A stretch of 64,000 nt of DNA from contig NZ_SNVV01000003.1 of assembly GCF_004361735.1 (NCBI RefSeq), forward strand, positions 124,001 through 188,000, written 5' to 3'. The translations under genes and the position numbers were made by a program. This DNA comes from Azoarcus indigens. GTDB lineage: Bacteria; Pseudomonadota; Gammaproteobacteria; Burkholderiales; Rhodocyclaceae. Shown piece by piece: positions 35,595 to 44,738 of the stretch (its first letter is position 1; each line of letters begins with the position of its first letter). A model generated the notes under the pieces. That model was not told the DNA's origin, did not search any database, and worked only from the letters and a program-made list of their open reading frames with translations.

Positions 35595-36065
35595 TCAGGC
35601 ACTCTCCCGCAAGCGGTCGAACAATCCCTGCACAGCGTTCTCGCACATGTTCAGCACGAGGTCGAAGCCGGTCGGCCCTCCATAGTAGGGATCCGGCACT
35701 TCATCGAACTCGGGGTTACGGGCAAAGGACATGAAAAGCGCCAATTTGGGGCGGTACACAGCGGGAGCGACACGCTGCATGGACTGAAGGTGACCGCGGT
35801 CCATGGCCAGCAGCAGATCGAAGCGCTGGAAATCGGCGGGCTCCAGCTTGCGTGCGCGCAGACCAGAGAGATCGTAGCCACGGGAGGCCGCCACCTTCTG
35901 GGAGCGTGGGTCCGGCGCCTCGCCGGCGTGGTAGCCATGCGTACCCGCGGAATCAACTTCGACCAATCCGCTCAGGCCGGTCGTCTCGATGAAATGCCTT
36001 GCCACACCCTCGGCCGTGGGAGACCGGCAGATGTTCCCGGTGCAGACAAACAGAATCCGCTTCAA
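35595..36065 (-). CDS. Low-molecular-weight protein-tyrosine phosphatase
   Basis: A 156-residue phosphatase with the signature VCTGNICRSPTAEG (P-loop Cys and Arg) and the general-acid Asp in DPYYGG near the end. Start choice matters here: there is no ATG. A perfect AGGAGG sits 6 bases before the TTG at 36065, giving MKRILFVCTGN, the usual family N-terminus, so this TTG is preferred over another TTG at 36080. It follows uvrB by 11 bases. Physiological targets are unknown. Confidence 0.9.
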   Translation of the reverse strand: MKRILFVCTGNICRSPTAEGVARHFIETTGLSGLVEVDSAGTHGYHAGEAPDPRSQKVAASRGYDLSGLRARKLEPADFQRFDLLLAMDRGHLQSMQRVAPAVYRPKLALFMSFARNPEFDEVPDPYYGGPTGFDLVLNMCENAVQGLFDRLRESA

Positions 36066-36076
36066 GCCCTTCCTCC

Positions 36077-38134
36077 TCAATTGGTTCCATGCTGGTCGGC
36101 GCCGAAGGCCCGGCTGCGCAGCCGGAACAATTCGTCGCGCGCTGCTGCGGCCTTCTCGAACTCGAGATTGCGCGCATGCTCCTGCATTTCCTTTTCCAGC
36201 TTCTTGATGGCCTTAGCCAGCGCCTTCTCGTCCATCGCCGCGTAGTCGGCCCGGGCCTCCTCCGCCACCAGCGCCTGCTTCTCGTCGTCGACAGCGTATA
36301 CACCGTCGATGATGTCCTTGATGCGTTTGCTGACCGTCTTGGGCACGATGCCGTGCGCTTCGTTGAACTCGATCTGCTTGTTCCGCCGGCGCTCGGTTTC
36401 CTGCATGGCCGCGCGCATGGAGTCGGTTATACGGTCTGCATAGAGTATCGCAGTCCCGTTGATGTGCCGAGCGGCACGCCCTATCGTCTGGATCAGCGAG
36501 CGCACCGAACGCAGGAAGCCTTCCTTGTCCGCATCCAGGATCGCAACCAGCGACACCTCGGGAATATCGAGACCTTCCCTCAGCAGGTTGATGCCCACCA
36601 GTACGTCGAACTGGCCAAGGCGCAGATCGCGGATGATCTCCACCCGCTCCACCGTGTCTATATCCGAGTGCAGGTAACGCACCCGGATGCCGTTCTCCGC
36701 AAGATAGTCGGTCAGATCCTCTGCCATGCGCTTGGTCAGCACCGTAACCAGCACCCGCTCATTCACCTCTATGCGCCGGCGCACCTGAGACAACAGGTCA
36801 TCCACCTGGGTGGTCGCGGGCCGCAACTCCACCACCGGGTCGATCAGGCCGGTCGGCCGCACCACCTGCTCCACCACCTGCCCCTGATTAGCTTCCTCGT
36901 AGGCGGCAGGCGTGGCGGAGACGAACACCGTCTGCGGCATCAGACGCTCGAACTCCTCGAAGCGCAGCGGGCGATTGTCCAGCGCGGACGGCAACCTGAA
37001 ACCGTACTCGACAAGGTTCTCCTTGCGCGAACGGTCCCCCTTGTACATGCCGCCCACCTGGGGGATGGTCACATGCGACTCATCCACGAATAGCAGTGCG
37101 TCCCGCGGCAGGTAATCGATCAGGGTCGGCGGCGGCTCACCGGCGCCGCGTCCTGAGAGGTGTCGGGAGTAATTCTCGATCCCCTTGCAGAAACCCATCT
37201 CGTTGAGCATTTCCAGGTCGAAGCGGGTGCGCTGTTCGATGCGCTGGGCCTCGACCAGCTTGCCCTCCCGCTGGAAGCGCCCTACCCGTTCGGCCAATTC
37301 TTCCTTGATCGCCTCTATCGCCTTCAGCACGGTGGTGCGTGGCGTCACATAGTGGCTGGATGGATAGACGGTGAAGCGGGCAAGTTTTTGTCGCAGGTGG
37401 CCGGTCAGCGGATCAAAGAGGGTCAGATGCTCGATCTCATCGTCGAACATGTCAATGCGCACCGCCAGCTCTGCGTTCTCCGCTGGAAAGACGTCGATCA
37501 CGTCGCCGCGCACCCGGAAAGTGCCGCGGCGGAAGTCGATGTCCGCCCGGGTGTATTGCATAGCCACAAGGCGGGCAATCAGGTCGCGGTGGGCGATGCG
37601 CTCGCCTTCGCGCAAGTGCAGCACCATCGAGTGGTAGTCCACCGGGTCGCCGATACCGTAGATGCAGGACACAGTGGCGACGATGATGACATCGCGCCTC
37701 TCCATCAGGCTCTTGGTCGCCGACAAGCGCATCTGCTCGATGTGCTCGTTGATCGAGGAATCCTTCTCGATGAAGAGATCCCGCGACGGCACATAGGCCT
37801 CCGGCTGGTAGTAATCGTAGTAGCTGACGAAGTACTCGACCGCGTTCTCCGGCAGAAACTCGCGGAACTCCGCGTACAGCTGGGCTGCCAGCGTCTTGTT
37901 CGGTGCCAGCACCAACGCCGGACGTCCCATGCGCGCGATCACGTTGGCCATGGTGTAGGTCTTGCCCGAGCCGGTCACGCCAAGCAGGGTCTGGAACATC
38001 AGACCGTCAGCCACGCCTTCGCTCAGCAGGCGAATGGCTTCGGGCTGATCGCCCGCAGGCGGAAAGGGCTCGTGCAAACGGAAAGGGCTGCCCTCGAAGG
38101 TCACCACGCGGGCGCTGCCTGCCGGAGTCGTCAT
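36077..38134 (-). CDS. uvrB: Excinuclease ABC subunit B
   Basis: A 685-residue damage-verifying helicase-like subunit of nucleotide excision repair. It has Walker [11 protein letters not shown], the beta-hairpin [13 protein letters not shown], the DESH box, helicase motif [11 protein letters not shown] and a C-terminal UVR domain ([24 protein letters not shown]) that pairs with UvrC. The ATG at 38134 ([10 protein letters not shown]) is used; further upstream the frame is antisense to the aminotransferase gene. No SOS-type LexA box was seen upstream. Confidence 0.97.
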   Translation of the reverse strand: MTTPAGSARVVTFEGSPFRLHEPFPPAGDQPEAIRLLSEGVADGLMFQTLLGVTGSGKTYTMANVIARMGRPALVLAPNKTLAAQLYAEFREFLPENAVEYFVSYYDYYQPEAYVPSRDLFIEKDSSINEHIEQMRLSATKSLMERRDVIIVATVSCIYGIGDPVDYHSMVLHLREGERIAHRDLIARLVAMQYTRADIDFRRGTFRVRGDVIDVFPAENAELAVRIDMFDDEIEHLTLFDPLTGHLRQKLARFTVYPSSHYVTPRTTVLKAIEAIKEELAERVGRFQREGKLVEAQRIEQRTRFDLEMLNEMGFCKGIENYSRHLSGRGAGEPPPTLIDYLPRDALLFVDESHVTIPQVGGMYKGDRSRKENLVEYGFRLPSALDNRPLRFEEFERLMPQTVFVSATPAAYEEANQGQVVEQVVRPTGLIDPVVELRPATTQVDDLLSQVRRRIEVNERVLVTVLTKRMAEDLTDYLAENGIRVRYLHSDIDTVERVEIIRDLRLGQFDVLVGINLLREGLDIPEVSLVAILDADKEGFLRSVRSLIQTIGRAARHINGTAILYADRITDSMRAAMQETERRRNKQIEFNEAHGIVPKTVSKRIKDIIDGVYAVDDEKQALVAEEARADYAAMDEKALAKAIKKLEKEMQEHARNLEFEKAAAARDELFRLRSRAFGADQHGTN

Positions 38135-38275
38135 GCTAGAATTCCCGTTTCCTTCAGCCGGATTTTCCAACTCGGAAAGACGGCCAAAACGTTGATTATT
38201 TCCCAAATCGCGGCACAAGGCACGATCGTGCTCGTCCCTGTCCCGCGACGAACCGCAAGAGCAACTGGAGTCGAC

Positions 38276-39484
38276 ATGTCCGCATCGATCTTCGCCGCCG
38301 TCGAAATGGCGCCCCGTGACCCGATTCTTGGCCTCAACGAGGCCTTCGCCGCCGACACCCGCGCGGAAAAGGTGAACCTCGGGGTCGGCGTCTATTACGA
38401 CGACAACGGCAAGATCCCCCTGCTTGCAGCCGTGCGTGCCGCCGAGAAGGCGCGCCTCGAGGCCATGCCCGCCCGCGGCTACCAGCCGATCGAAGGCGCT
38501 GTCGCCTACAACACCGGCGTACAGAACTTGCTGTTCGGCAAGGATTCCGCGCTGCTGGCCAATGGTCAGGTCGTCACCATCGAGGCCCTCGGCGGCACGG
38601 GTGCCCTGAAGGTCGGCGCCGACTACCTGAAGCGTCTGCTGCCGGGTTCTACGGTGTACATCTCCGATCCGAGCTGGGAAAACCATCGTGCGCTATTCGA
38701 ATCGGCTGGTTTCCCGGTCGAAACCTACCCGTACTACGAGGCCTCCACCCGTGGCGTCGATTTCGCCGCAATGAAGGCCAAGCTGGAGAGCCTGCCCGCC
38801 GGCGCCATCGTCGTCCTGCACGCCTGCTGCCATAACCCCACCGGCGCCGACCTGAGCGATACGCAGTGGGATGACGTGGTTGCCGCCTGCCGCAGCCGTG
38901 GCCTGATCCCCTTCCTGGACATGGCTTACCAGGGTTTCGCCGATGGCATCGAAGCGGATGCGGTTGCCGTGCGTGCCTTCTCCGCCAGCGGCCTGCAGTT
39001 CTTCATCTCCTCTTCCTTCTCCAAGAGCTTCTCCCTGTACGGCGAGCGCGTGGGTGCGCTGTCGGTCGTCACCTCCAGCAAGGAAGAGAGCGGCCGCGTG
39101 CTGTCGCAGATCAAGCGGGTGATCCGCACCAACTACTCCAACCCGCCGACCCACGGTGGCGCGGTGGTTGCCGCAGTGTTGAATTCCCCCGAACTGCGCC
39201 AGCAGTGGGAAGACGAGCTGGCCGGCATGCGCGACCGCATCCGCGCCATGCGCACCGGCCTGGTTGAGGCGCTGAAGGCCGAAGGCGTGGCGCAGGACTT
39301 CTCCTTCGTGATCAAGCAGCGCGGCATGTTCTCCTACACTGGCTTGTCTGCCGCGCAGGTGGAACGGCTGAAGAACGAATTCGGCATCTATGCGGTTTCC
39401 ACCGGCCGCATCTGCCTGGCCGCGCTGAACAACAAGAACCTGGGTTACGTTGCCAAGGCCATTGCTGCAGTCGTAAAGGGTTGA
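38276..39484 (+). CDS. Aromatic amino acid/aspartate aminotransferase
   Basis: A 402-residue class I PLP-dependent aminotransferase of the AspC/TyrB type. It has N-terminal ADPILGLNE-like ([11 protein letters not shown]), [11 protein letters not shown], and the PLP-lysine motif [16 protein letters not shown], and R in the substrate-binding region near the end. GGAG lies 5 bases before the ATG at 38276. It would make aspartate, tyrosine or phenylalanine from the 2-oxo acids; the sequence alone does not choose between these. It is divergent from uvrB. Confidence 0.92.
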   Translation: MSASIFAAVEMAPRDPILGLNEAFAADTRAEKVNLGVGVYYDDNGKIPLLAAVRAAEKARLEAMPARGYQPIEGAVAYNTGVQNLLFGKDSALLANGQVVTIEALGGTGALKVGADYLKRLLPGSTVYISDPSWENHRALFESAGFPVETYPYYEASTRGVDFAAMKAKLESLPAGAIVVLHACCHNPTGADLSDTQWDDVVAACRSRGLIPFLDMAYQGFADGIEADAVAVRAFSASGLQFFISSSFSKSFSLYGERVGALSVVTSSKEESGRVLSQIKRVIRTNYSNPPTHGGAVVAAVLNSPELRQQWEDELAGMRDRIRAMRTGLVEALKAEGVAQDFSFVIKQRGMFSYTGLSAAQVERLKNEFGIYAVSTGRICLAALNNKNLGYVAKAIAAVVKG

Positions 39485-39521
39485 AAGACAGGTTCTCCGG
39501 CAGAAATTCTGCACGGAGAAC

Positions 39522-39550
39522 TTGACGGAAAGCCGCGTCATGCCTAGAAT
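39522..39550 (+). promoter_or_regulatory. Sigma-70 promoter of the tRNA-Asn pair
   Basis: TTGACG (39522-39527) and TAGAAT (39545-39550) are separated by the ideal 17 bases, 12 bases upstream of the first tRNA-Asn. Confidence 0.85.
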
Positions 39551-39562
39551 GCGCGGCTCTGT

Positions 39563-39638
39563 TCCTCGATAGCTCAGTCGGTAGAGCGCCGGACTGTTAA
39601 TCCGTAGGTCCCTGGTTCGAGCCCAGGTCGAGGAGCCA
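39563..39638 (+). tRNA. tRNA-Asn(GTT), first copy
   Basis: A 76-base cloverleaf, acceptor TCCTCGA/TCGAGGA, anticodon GTT in CTGTTAA, T-loop GTTCGAG, encoded CCA. It is identical to the copy at 39718-39793. Confidence 0.97.
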
Positions 39639-39717
39639 GGAATTCAGTTTCAGCCAGCAAGGCTGAGACAAAGAGGTAAGTCTGCGGGCAGTGGCCGTGC
39701 AGAAAAGTTTGAGTAGT

Positions 39718-39793
39718 TCCTCGATAGCTCAGTCGGTAGAGCGCCGGACTGTTAATCCGTAGGTCCCTGGTTCGAGCCCAGGTCGAGGAGCCA
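39718..39793 (+). tRNA. tRNA-Asn(GTT), second copy
   Basis: An exact 76-base duplicate of the preceding tRNA-Asn, 79 bases downstream. No separate promoter is evident, so the two are probably co-transcribed. A terminator follows within 35 bases. Confidence 0.97.
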
Positions 39794-39827
39794 AGCATCA
39801 AGGCGTTTGCATCATGCTGACGCTGCC

Positions 39828-39887
39828 AAGCCGGCATCTTGGGAGATCCCTCTGGGAAACGACTCAAGATGCCGGCTTTTTCTTTTC
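39828..39887 (+). terminator. Intrinsic terminator of the tRNA-Asn operon
   Basis: A 14-pair stem (AAGCCGGCATCTTG/CAAGATGCCGGCTT) with a 23-base loop is followed by a T-rich tail (TTTTTCTTTTC). Confidence 0.85.
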
Positions 39888-39996
39888 GGAGGGGCTCCAG
39901 CCCGGCAGCCTCCTGGGCAGAAGGCCTCCTTTTCACTCGTGGCCAGGTACTGCCGGGGCCGCGCTGCAGGAGCACCACCTCCGGCGCCCGAGCGCT

Positions 39997-42900
39997 CTAC
40001 TTCCTGCCTTTAGGCGCGCCTGCGATCAGCAGCTTCAGTTCTTCAATATCCAGCGGCTTGACCAGGTGCGCATCGAAGCCTGCCTCCTGCACCTGCTTGC
40101 GGTCCTTCTCGCGGCCCCAGCCGGTGGAAGCCACCAGCAGCGCCTGCCTACCCCATTTCTCCGCACGGATCGCCCTGGCGACGTCGAGGCCGCTGACGTC
40201 CGGGAGGCCCAGATCAAGCACGATCACCTCCGGCTGCAACTCGCTGGCCATGAGGAGTGCCTCGCGACCGCTGGAGGCGGTGGCGACGTCATGCCTGTCA
40301 AGCAAACGGGCGACGGCCCAGATTGCATCCGCATTGTCGTCGACCAGCAGGACGCGACGTCTGGCGCCAGCGGCGAGGTCGGGATCGACCGATACCTCCT
40401 CCTCGGTCGCCCTCGCGGTCAGCGGCAACTGGACCACGAAGCGGCTGCCCAGCCCTTTGCCCTGACTCTCGCCGCGCACGCAGCCGTCGTGCAACTGGAC
40501 GATGCTGCGCACCAGCGCCAGGCCGATACCCAAGCCATGAGGGCTACGACTGCCCGCCTCCGGGCTCTGGGAGAACATTTCGAACATCTTCTCCACCGCG
40601 TCCGGCTCCATGCCAATACCGTTGTCTTCCACTGCGATATGCAGGCAATCACCGCTGCGCTCCGCCGAAAGCGAGATACGGCCGTGCTCCGGGGTGTATT
40701 TCGCCGCATTGGTGAGCAGGTTCGCGAGGACCTGACTGAGACGGACCGGATCGGCGTACAGGTTGGTGCTCTCCCGCGGCAACCTGACCTCCAGCTCATG
40801 TCCAGCGGCATCGATGACATGCCGCGCCGTCTCCAGCGCGGACTCGACGACATGGGAGAAGCTCACCCTCTTCTTCTGTAACGCCAATCGCCCGAGGCGC
40901 AGGCGGGAGACGTCCAGCAGATCGTCCAGCAGGACCTTCATGGCCTGCGTCTGGCGACGCACGATCAGGACGGCGTTATCCCGTTTCTCCGCATCCACAT
41001 CGTTGCGGCTAAGCACTTCGGACGCGCTGCTGATGGATGCCAGCGGGTTGCGCAGTTCATGGGAGAGCACGGCCAGGAAGCGGTCCTTGGCCTCGTCCGC
41101 GGCCTGCAAGGCGGCGGTGGCGTTCTCGTTCTCCTTCAGCGCCGCCAGCAACTCGGCGCGGCTTTCCTCCAGCGCCTGCTGAGCCGCGCGTTGCTCGCTC
41201 TGGTCGCGCAGGATCTTGACGAAGCCGACTGCCTGCCCGGAGTTGTCCTGCATCGGCATCAGCGCGCCGCTGGCCCAGAAGCGGCGTCCGTCCTTGCATT
41301 CGTGCAGGCGGTCGTCGGAGGCCCCGTCGGAGTGCAGTGCCTGCGCCGCTTCCGCTGCCGGGGCGCCGGCGGCGCGGTCCTCCTCGGTGAAGATCATGTC
41401 CACCAGCTGGCCGACCGCCTCTGCCTCGCTGTAGCCCAGCAGCCGTTCCGCGCCTGTGCTCCAGGTGGTGATGCGGCGTTCGAGGTCGGTGGAGAAGATG
41501 GCGTACTCGACCGCGTTTTCCACGATCAGACGCAGCTTCTCGGTGCTGTCCCGCAGGGCGTCTTCCGCATGCTTGCGTTCGCTGACATCGCTGCAGACCA
41601 CCAGGTAGGACACCGGCCGGCCGTCGGCATCGGCCAGGGAGTTCATGCTGTTGTGCAGCCAGATGATGCTGCCGTCCTTGCGTAGGCAGCGTGTCTCCAC
41701 CTGAAAGGATTCCCCGTTGCTGGCGAGTTTTTCCATCAGCCCGGCGCTCCGCTCCCTGTCCTGCGGATGCACCAGGTCTAGCAGCGGCACGCCCACCAGT
41801 TCGTCCTGGGCATAACCGAGGAGGTCGCTGTAACAGCGATTGGAGAAGGTGATTCGGCGCTGCAGATCCACCTGCACCACGCCAACGGTGGCCTGGTTGA
41901 CGATGGCGCTGAAGCGTTCTTCCGAGCGGCGCAACGCTTCCCGCCCCTGCTTGCGGTCCGAGATGTCGACGAAGGTGAGCACCACGCCGGCGATGCGGTC
42001 GTCCAGCGTGCGATAGGGCAGCACCCGCACCAGGTACCAGTTGCCGCCGGCCTCGTCCACCTCCCGCTCTATCGGCGTGAGGCGCTCCAGTACCTTGCGG
42101 GCGTCCTCCGCCAGTTCGGGATAGTGGAGTTGAGTGCGCAGATGCCCGAGGGGGCGGCCGACGTCGGTGGCGATGAGGTTGAACAGGCCGACGGCCGAGG
42201 GCGTGTAGCGGGTGATGCGCAGTTCGCGGTCCAGGAATACGGTGGCGATCGCGGTAGCGTCCATCAGGTTCTGGATGTCGCTGTTGGCGTTCCCCAGCTC
42301 TTCCACCTTGCTCTTCAACTCGTGGTTGACGGTGGTGAGCTCCTCGTTGATGGATTGCAGCTCCTCGCGATTGGTCTCCAGTTCCTCGGTGGCGGAACGC
42401 AACTCCTCGTTCATCGCCTGCAGTTCTTCGTTGCTGGCCTTTAATTCTTCGGTGGATGCCTCGTACTGCTCCACTGTGTCGCGCAGATGGGTCTTCAAGC
42501 GCTCGACTTCACGGTCCAGTTGATCCGCGACCGTGTCCGTCTCCGGCCTGGATCGTTGCGGTGTAGCGGGTGAAATCTCGACCAGTTCTGCGGCGGCGGG
42601 CAGCGTATGCATCACCACCACCAGGAAGCCGGGAGCCACGTCGGTCATCGGCCTGACCTCAATGGCGAGATTCACGCTGTCGCCATCGAATTGCAGCGTT
42701 GCCGGTCGCACCCTGGCCGGCAAACCTGTGTTGGCGGCCTGATAGAGCGCTCCCCGCAACTCGATGCGCAACGCGGGATGGATGAGCCGCAGCAGATTGC
42801 GGGTGAGTTCGCCGCCGCTGAACTTCAGGTAGCGGCCGGCGGTAGGCGACATGTGCACGATCTCGTGCTCTGCATCCACCAGCAGCGACGGCGGCGAGAT

Positions 42901-44604
42901 GTGCTCCAGCAGCTTGAGATGGACTTCCGCCCATGACAGGGTGCGGCCCTCCACCTGGAAGGCGGCGCGGGTGCGCTCCACGCCGGCACGGAGTGCGGCC
43001 GCGTAGGGGATTACAGGCCCGGAGCGGGCAGCGATCTGCGCATCCAGGGCCAGCGACAGGGTGTTGGAGCCAGTGGGGATCTGCAGGCCGCCATGAGGCA
43101 CCTGGCGCTGGGTGTAGAGGCGGAACTTCTTGTCGATGACTGCGAAATGGACATTGCCGTCCTCGACCGATTCGGAAGAGCCAAGGAACAGCGTGCCGCC
43201 GGGCAGGAGCGCGAAATTGAAGGTATCCAGCACCCGCGCCTGCGCCTCCCGGTTCAGGTAGATCAGCAGGTTGCGGCAGGACACCAGGTCCAGCCGCGAG
43301 AACGGCGAATCCCGCAACACGTCGTGCACCGCGAACAGCACCGTTTCTCTCAATTCCCTGCGTACGCGATAGCCGCGGTGCTCCTTGACGAAGTAACGCC
43401 GCAGCCGCTCCTCGGAGACATCCGCCTCTATGGTGGTCGGGTAGATACCTTCCCGCGCCACCCGGATGGCATCGTCGTCCAGGTCGGTGCCGAATACCTG
43501 GATGACAGGCGGCGCCTCCAGCGTACGGGCGAACTCCGCCAGCAGGATGGCGAGCGAGTAGGCTTCCTCGCCGGTCGCGCAGCCCGCCACCCAGACGCGC
43601 ACCGTGTCCGACGCGGTCTTGCCGAAGAACAGCCGTGGCAGATGCGTCTCAAGCGTTTCGAAACAGTCACTGTCGCGGAAGAAATTGGTCACGCTGATCA
43701 GCAGATCCTGCAGCAGGGCGCCGGATTCGCCGGGGCGGGTACGCAGGCAGTCGAGATAGCCGGGCAGGCTCTCGATGTTGTTCACCTGCATGCGCCGGCC
43801 GATGCGGCGCACGATGGTGGCGCGTTTGTAATCGGAAAAATCCCGGCCGGTGCGGCTGCGCAGGAAGGTGAGGACGTCGCGCAAGGCAGCTTCGTCCACC
43901 GTGTCCGGCACCCGCAGCTCTCGCGGCACCGTCGGGTTCTCCGGTGGCAGGCGGAGGTGCTGCTCCAGCTTCAGGTACTGCAGCACCCGCGCCGGCATCT
44001 GCTCCACCGGCAGCACCCAGTCCACCATGCCGGTGGAGATGGCGGTGCGCGGCATGCTGGAAACCTGCGCCTCCTCCGGATCCTGGGCGATGGTGAGGCC
44101 ACCGCGCTCCTTGACGCGCTTGAGGCCAATGGCACCGTCGCCATCCGCGCCCGAGAGCACGATGGCGGTGGCGTGGGGGCCGTGGGAATCGGCCAGGGTG
44201 CGGAAGAAGAGATCGACCGCCACATGTTTGTGCCGCTCCTGCGGCAACTCGGTGAGCTGCAGCATGCCGTCCATGGAGCGCAAGGCCTTGCCCGGCGGGA
44301 TTACATAGACCATGTTGGCGCGGATCTTCATCGCCTCGCGCACCTGCACCACCGGCATCGAGGTGTCCCGCTGCAGCAGTTCGGCCAGGCGGCTTTCGTG
44401 GTCCGGCGACAGATGCAGCACGACCACGAAAGCGGGCCCCGGTGCATCCGGCATGGCTTTGAAGAAAGCCCTCAGCGCTTCGATGCCGCCCGCCGAGCCC
44501 CCCAGGCCTACCACCGGCAAAAGGCGATAACCCCGCGCCGGCACGCCGTCGCTCAGTTCCTCGCCCTGATCCTGCTCCACTTGGTCCGGCGTCATTTCAT
44601 CCAT
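39997..44604 (-). CDS. CheB/CheR/PAS/histidine kinase/receiver fusion protein
   Basis: A 1535-residue multidomain signalling protein. In order: a CheB methylesterase domain (residues about 30-215; GGSAGG with Ser37, His64 in VVLHLSP, Asp156 in SGADGDGA), CheR N and C domains (about 235-500; FFRDSDCF, the SAM site VAGCATGEEAYSLAI, CRNLLIYLN), a PAS-like segment, a coiled coil of ELKASNEELQAMNEELRS type, three PAS domains, a HisKA domain (LSHELRNPLASISSASEVLS), a HATPase domain, and a receiver (LLVDDNADA, LDLGLPDVSG, KPLD). CheB lacks its usual receiver. Such CheB/R hybrid kinases are known, but their inputs and targets are not. No chemoreceptor gene is nearby. The start is ATG at 44604. Confidence 0.92.
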   Translation of the reverse strand: MDEMTPDQVEQDQGEELSDGVPARGYRLLPVVGLGGSAGGIEALRAFFKAMPDAPGPAFVVVLHLSPDHESRLAELLQRDTSMPVVQVREAMKIRANMVYVIPPGKALRSMDGMLQLTELPQERHKHVAVDLFFRTLADSHGPHATAIVLSGADGDGAIGLKRVKERGGLTIAQDPEEAQVSSMPRTAISTGMVDWVLPVEQMPARVLQYLKLEQHLRLPPENPTVPRELRVPDTVDEAALRDVLTFLRSRTGRDFSDYKRATIVRRIGRRMQVNNIESLPGYLDCLRTRPGESGALLQDLLISVTNFFRDSDCFETLETHLPRLFFGKTASDTVRVWVAGCATGEEAYSLAILLAEFARTLEAPPVIQVFGTDLDDDAIRVAREGIYPTTIEADVSEERLRRYFVKEHRGYRVRRELRETVLFAVHDVLRDSPFSRLDLVSCRNLLIYLNREAQARVLDTFNFALLPGGTLFLGSSESVEDGNVHFAVIDKKFRLYTQRQVPHGGLQIPTGSNTLSLALDAQIAARSGPVIPYAAALRAGVERTRAAFQVEGRTLSWAEVHLKLLEHISPPSLLVDAEHEIVHMSPTAGRYLKFSGGELTRNLLRLIHPALRIELRGALYQAANTGLPARVRPATLQFDGDSVNLAIEVRPMTDVAPGFLVVVMHTLPAAAELVEISPATPQRSRPETDTVADQLDREVERLKTHLRDTVEQYEASTEELKASNEELQAMNEELRSATEELETNREELQSINEELTTVNHELKSKVEELGNANSDIQNLMDATAIATVFLDRELRITRYTPSAVGLFNLIATDVGRPLGHLRTQLHYPELAEDARKVLERLTPIEREVDEAGGNWYLVRVLPYRTLDDRIAGVVLTFVDISDRKQGREALRRSEERFSAIVNQATVGVVQVDLQRRITFSNRCYSDLLGYAQDELVGVPLLDLVHPQDRERSAGLMEKLASNGESFQVETRCLRKDGSIIWLHNSMNSLADADGRPVSYLVVCSDVSERKHAEDALRDSTEKLRLIVENAVEYAIFSTDLERRITTWSTGAERLLGYSEAEAVGQLVDMIFTEEDRAAGAPAAEAAQALHSDGASDDRLHECKDGRRFWASGALMPMQDNSGQAVGFVKILRDQSEQRAAQQALEESRAELLAALKENENATAALQAADEAKDRFLAVLSHELRNPLASISSASEVLSRNDVDAEKRDNAVLIVRRQTQAMKVLLDDLLDVSRLRLGRLALQKKRVSFSHVVESALETARHVIDAAGHELEVRLPRESTNLYADPVRLSQVLANLLTNAAKYTPEHGRISLSAERSGDCLHIAVEDNGIGMEPDAVEKMFEMFSQSPEAGSRSPHGLGIGLALVRSIVQLHDGCVRGESQGKGLGSRFVVQLPLTARATEEEVSVDPDLAAGARRRVLLVDDNADAIWAVARLLDRHDVATASSGREALLMASELQPEVIVLDLGLPDVSGLDVARAIRAEKWGRQALLVASTGWGREKDRKQVQEAGFDAHLVKPLDIEELKLLIAGAPKGRK

Positions 44605-44738
44605 GGACTTCCTGTACCGTGACTTTTCGCACGTCGTGCGGACAAGCGGGAATGCTAGGGGGAGAAGTCCACCCTGCGCAACACGCGGGTACCCTGGGGC
44701 GGCGGCCAAATTCCGCGCGGCCGCCGTCAGCCGCAGGG

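Noticed and set aside
35597-36303. Open frames overlapping the uvrB 3' end and phosphatase in other phases
   Set aside because: They share sequence with genes that carry full catalytic signatures and have no ribosome site or domain of their own.
38135-38275. A LexA box upstream of uvrB
   Set aside because: No CTGT-N8-ACAG-like sequence is present in the 141-base divergent region.
44700-44726. A G+C-rich hairpin downstream of the Lon-like gene as a terminator
   Set aside because: CGGCGGCC/GGCCGCCG pairs well, but no T run follows on the minus strand; kept out of the feature list.
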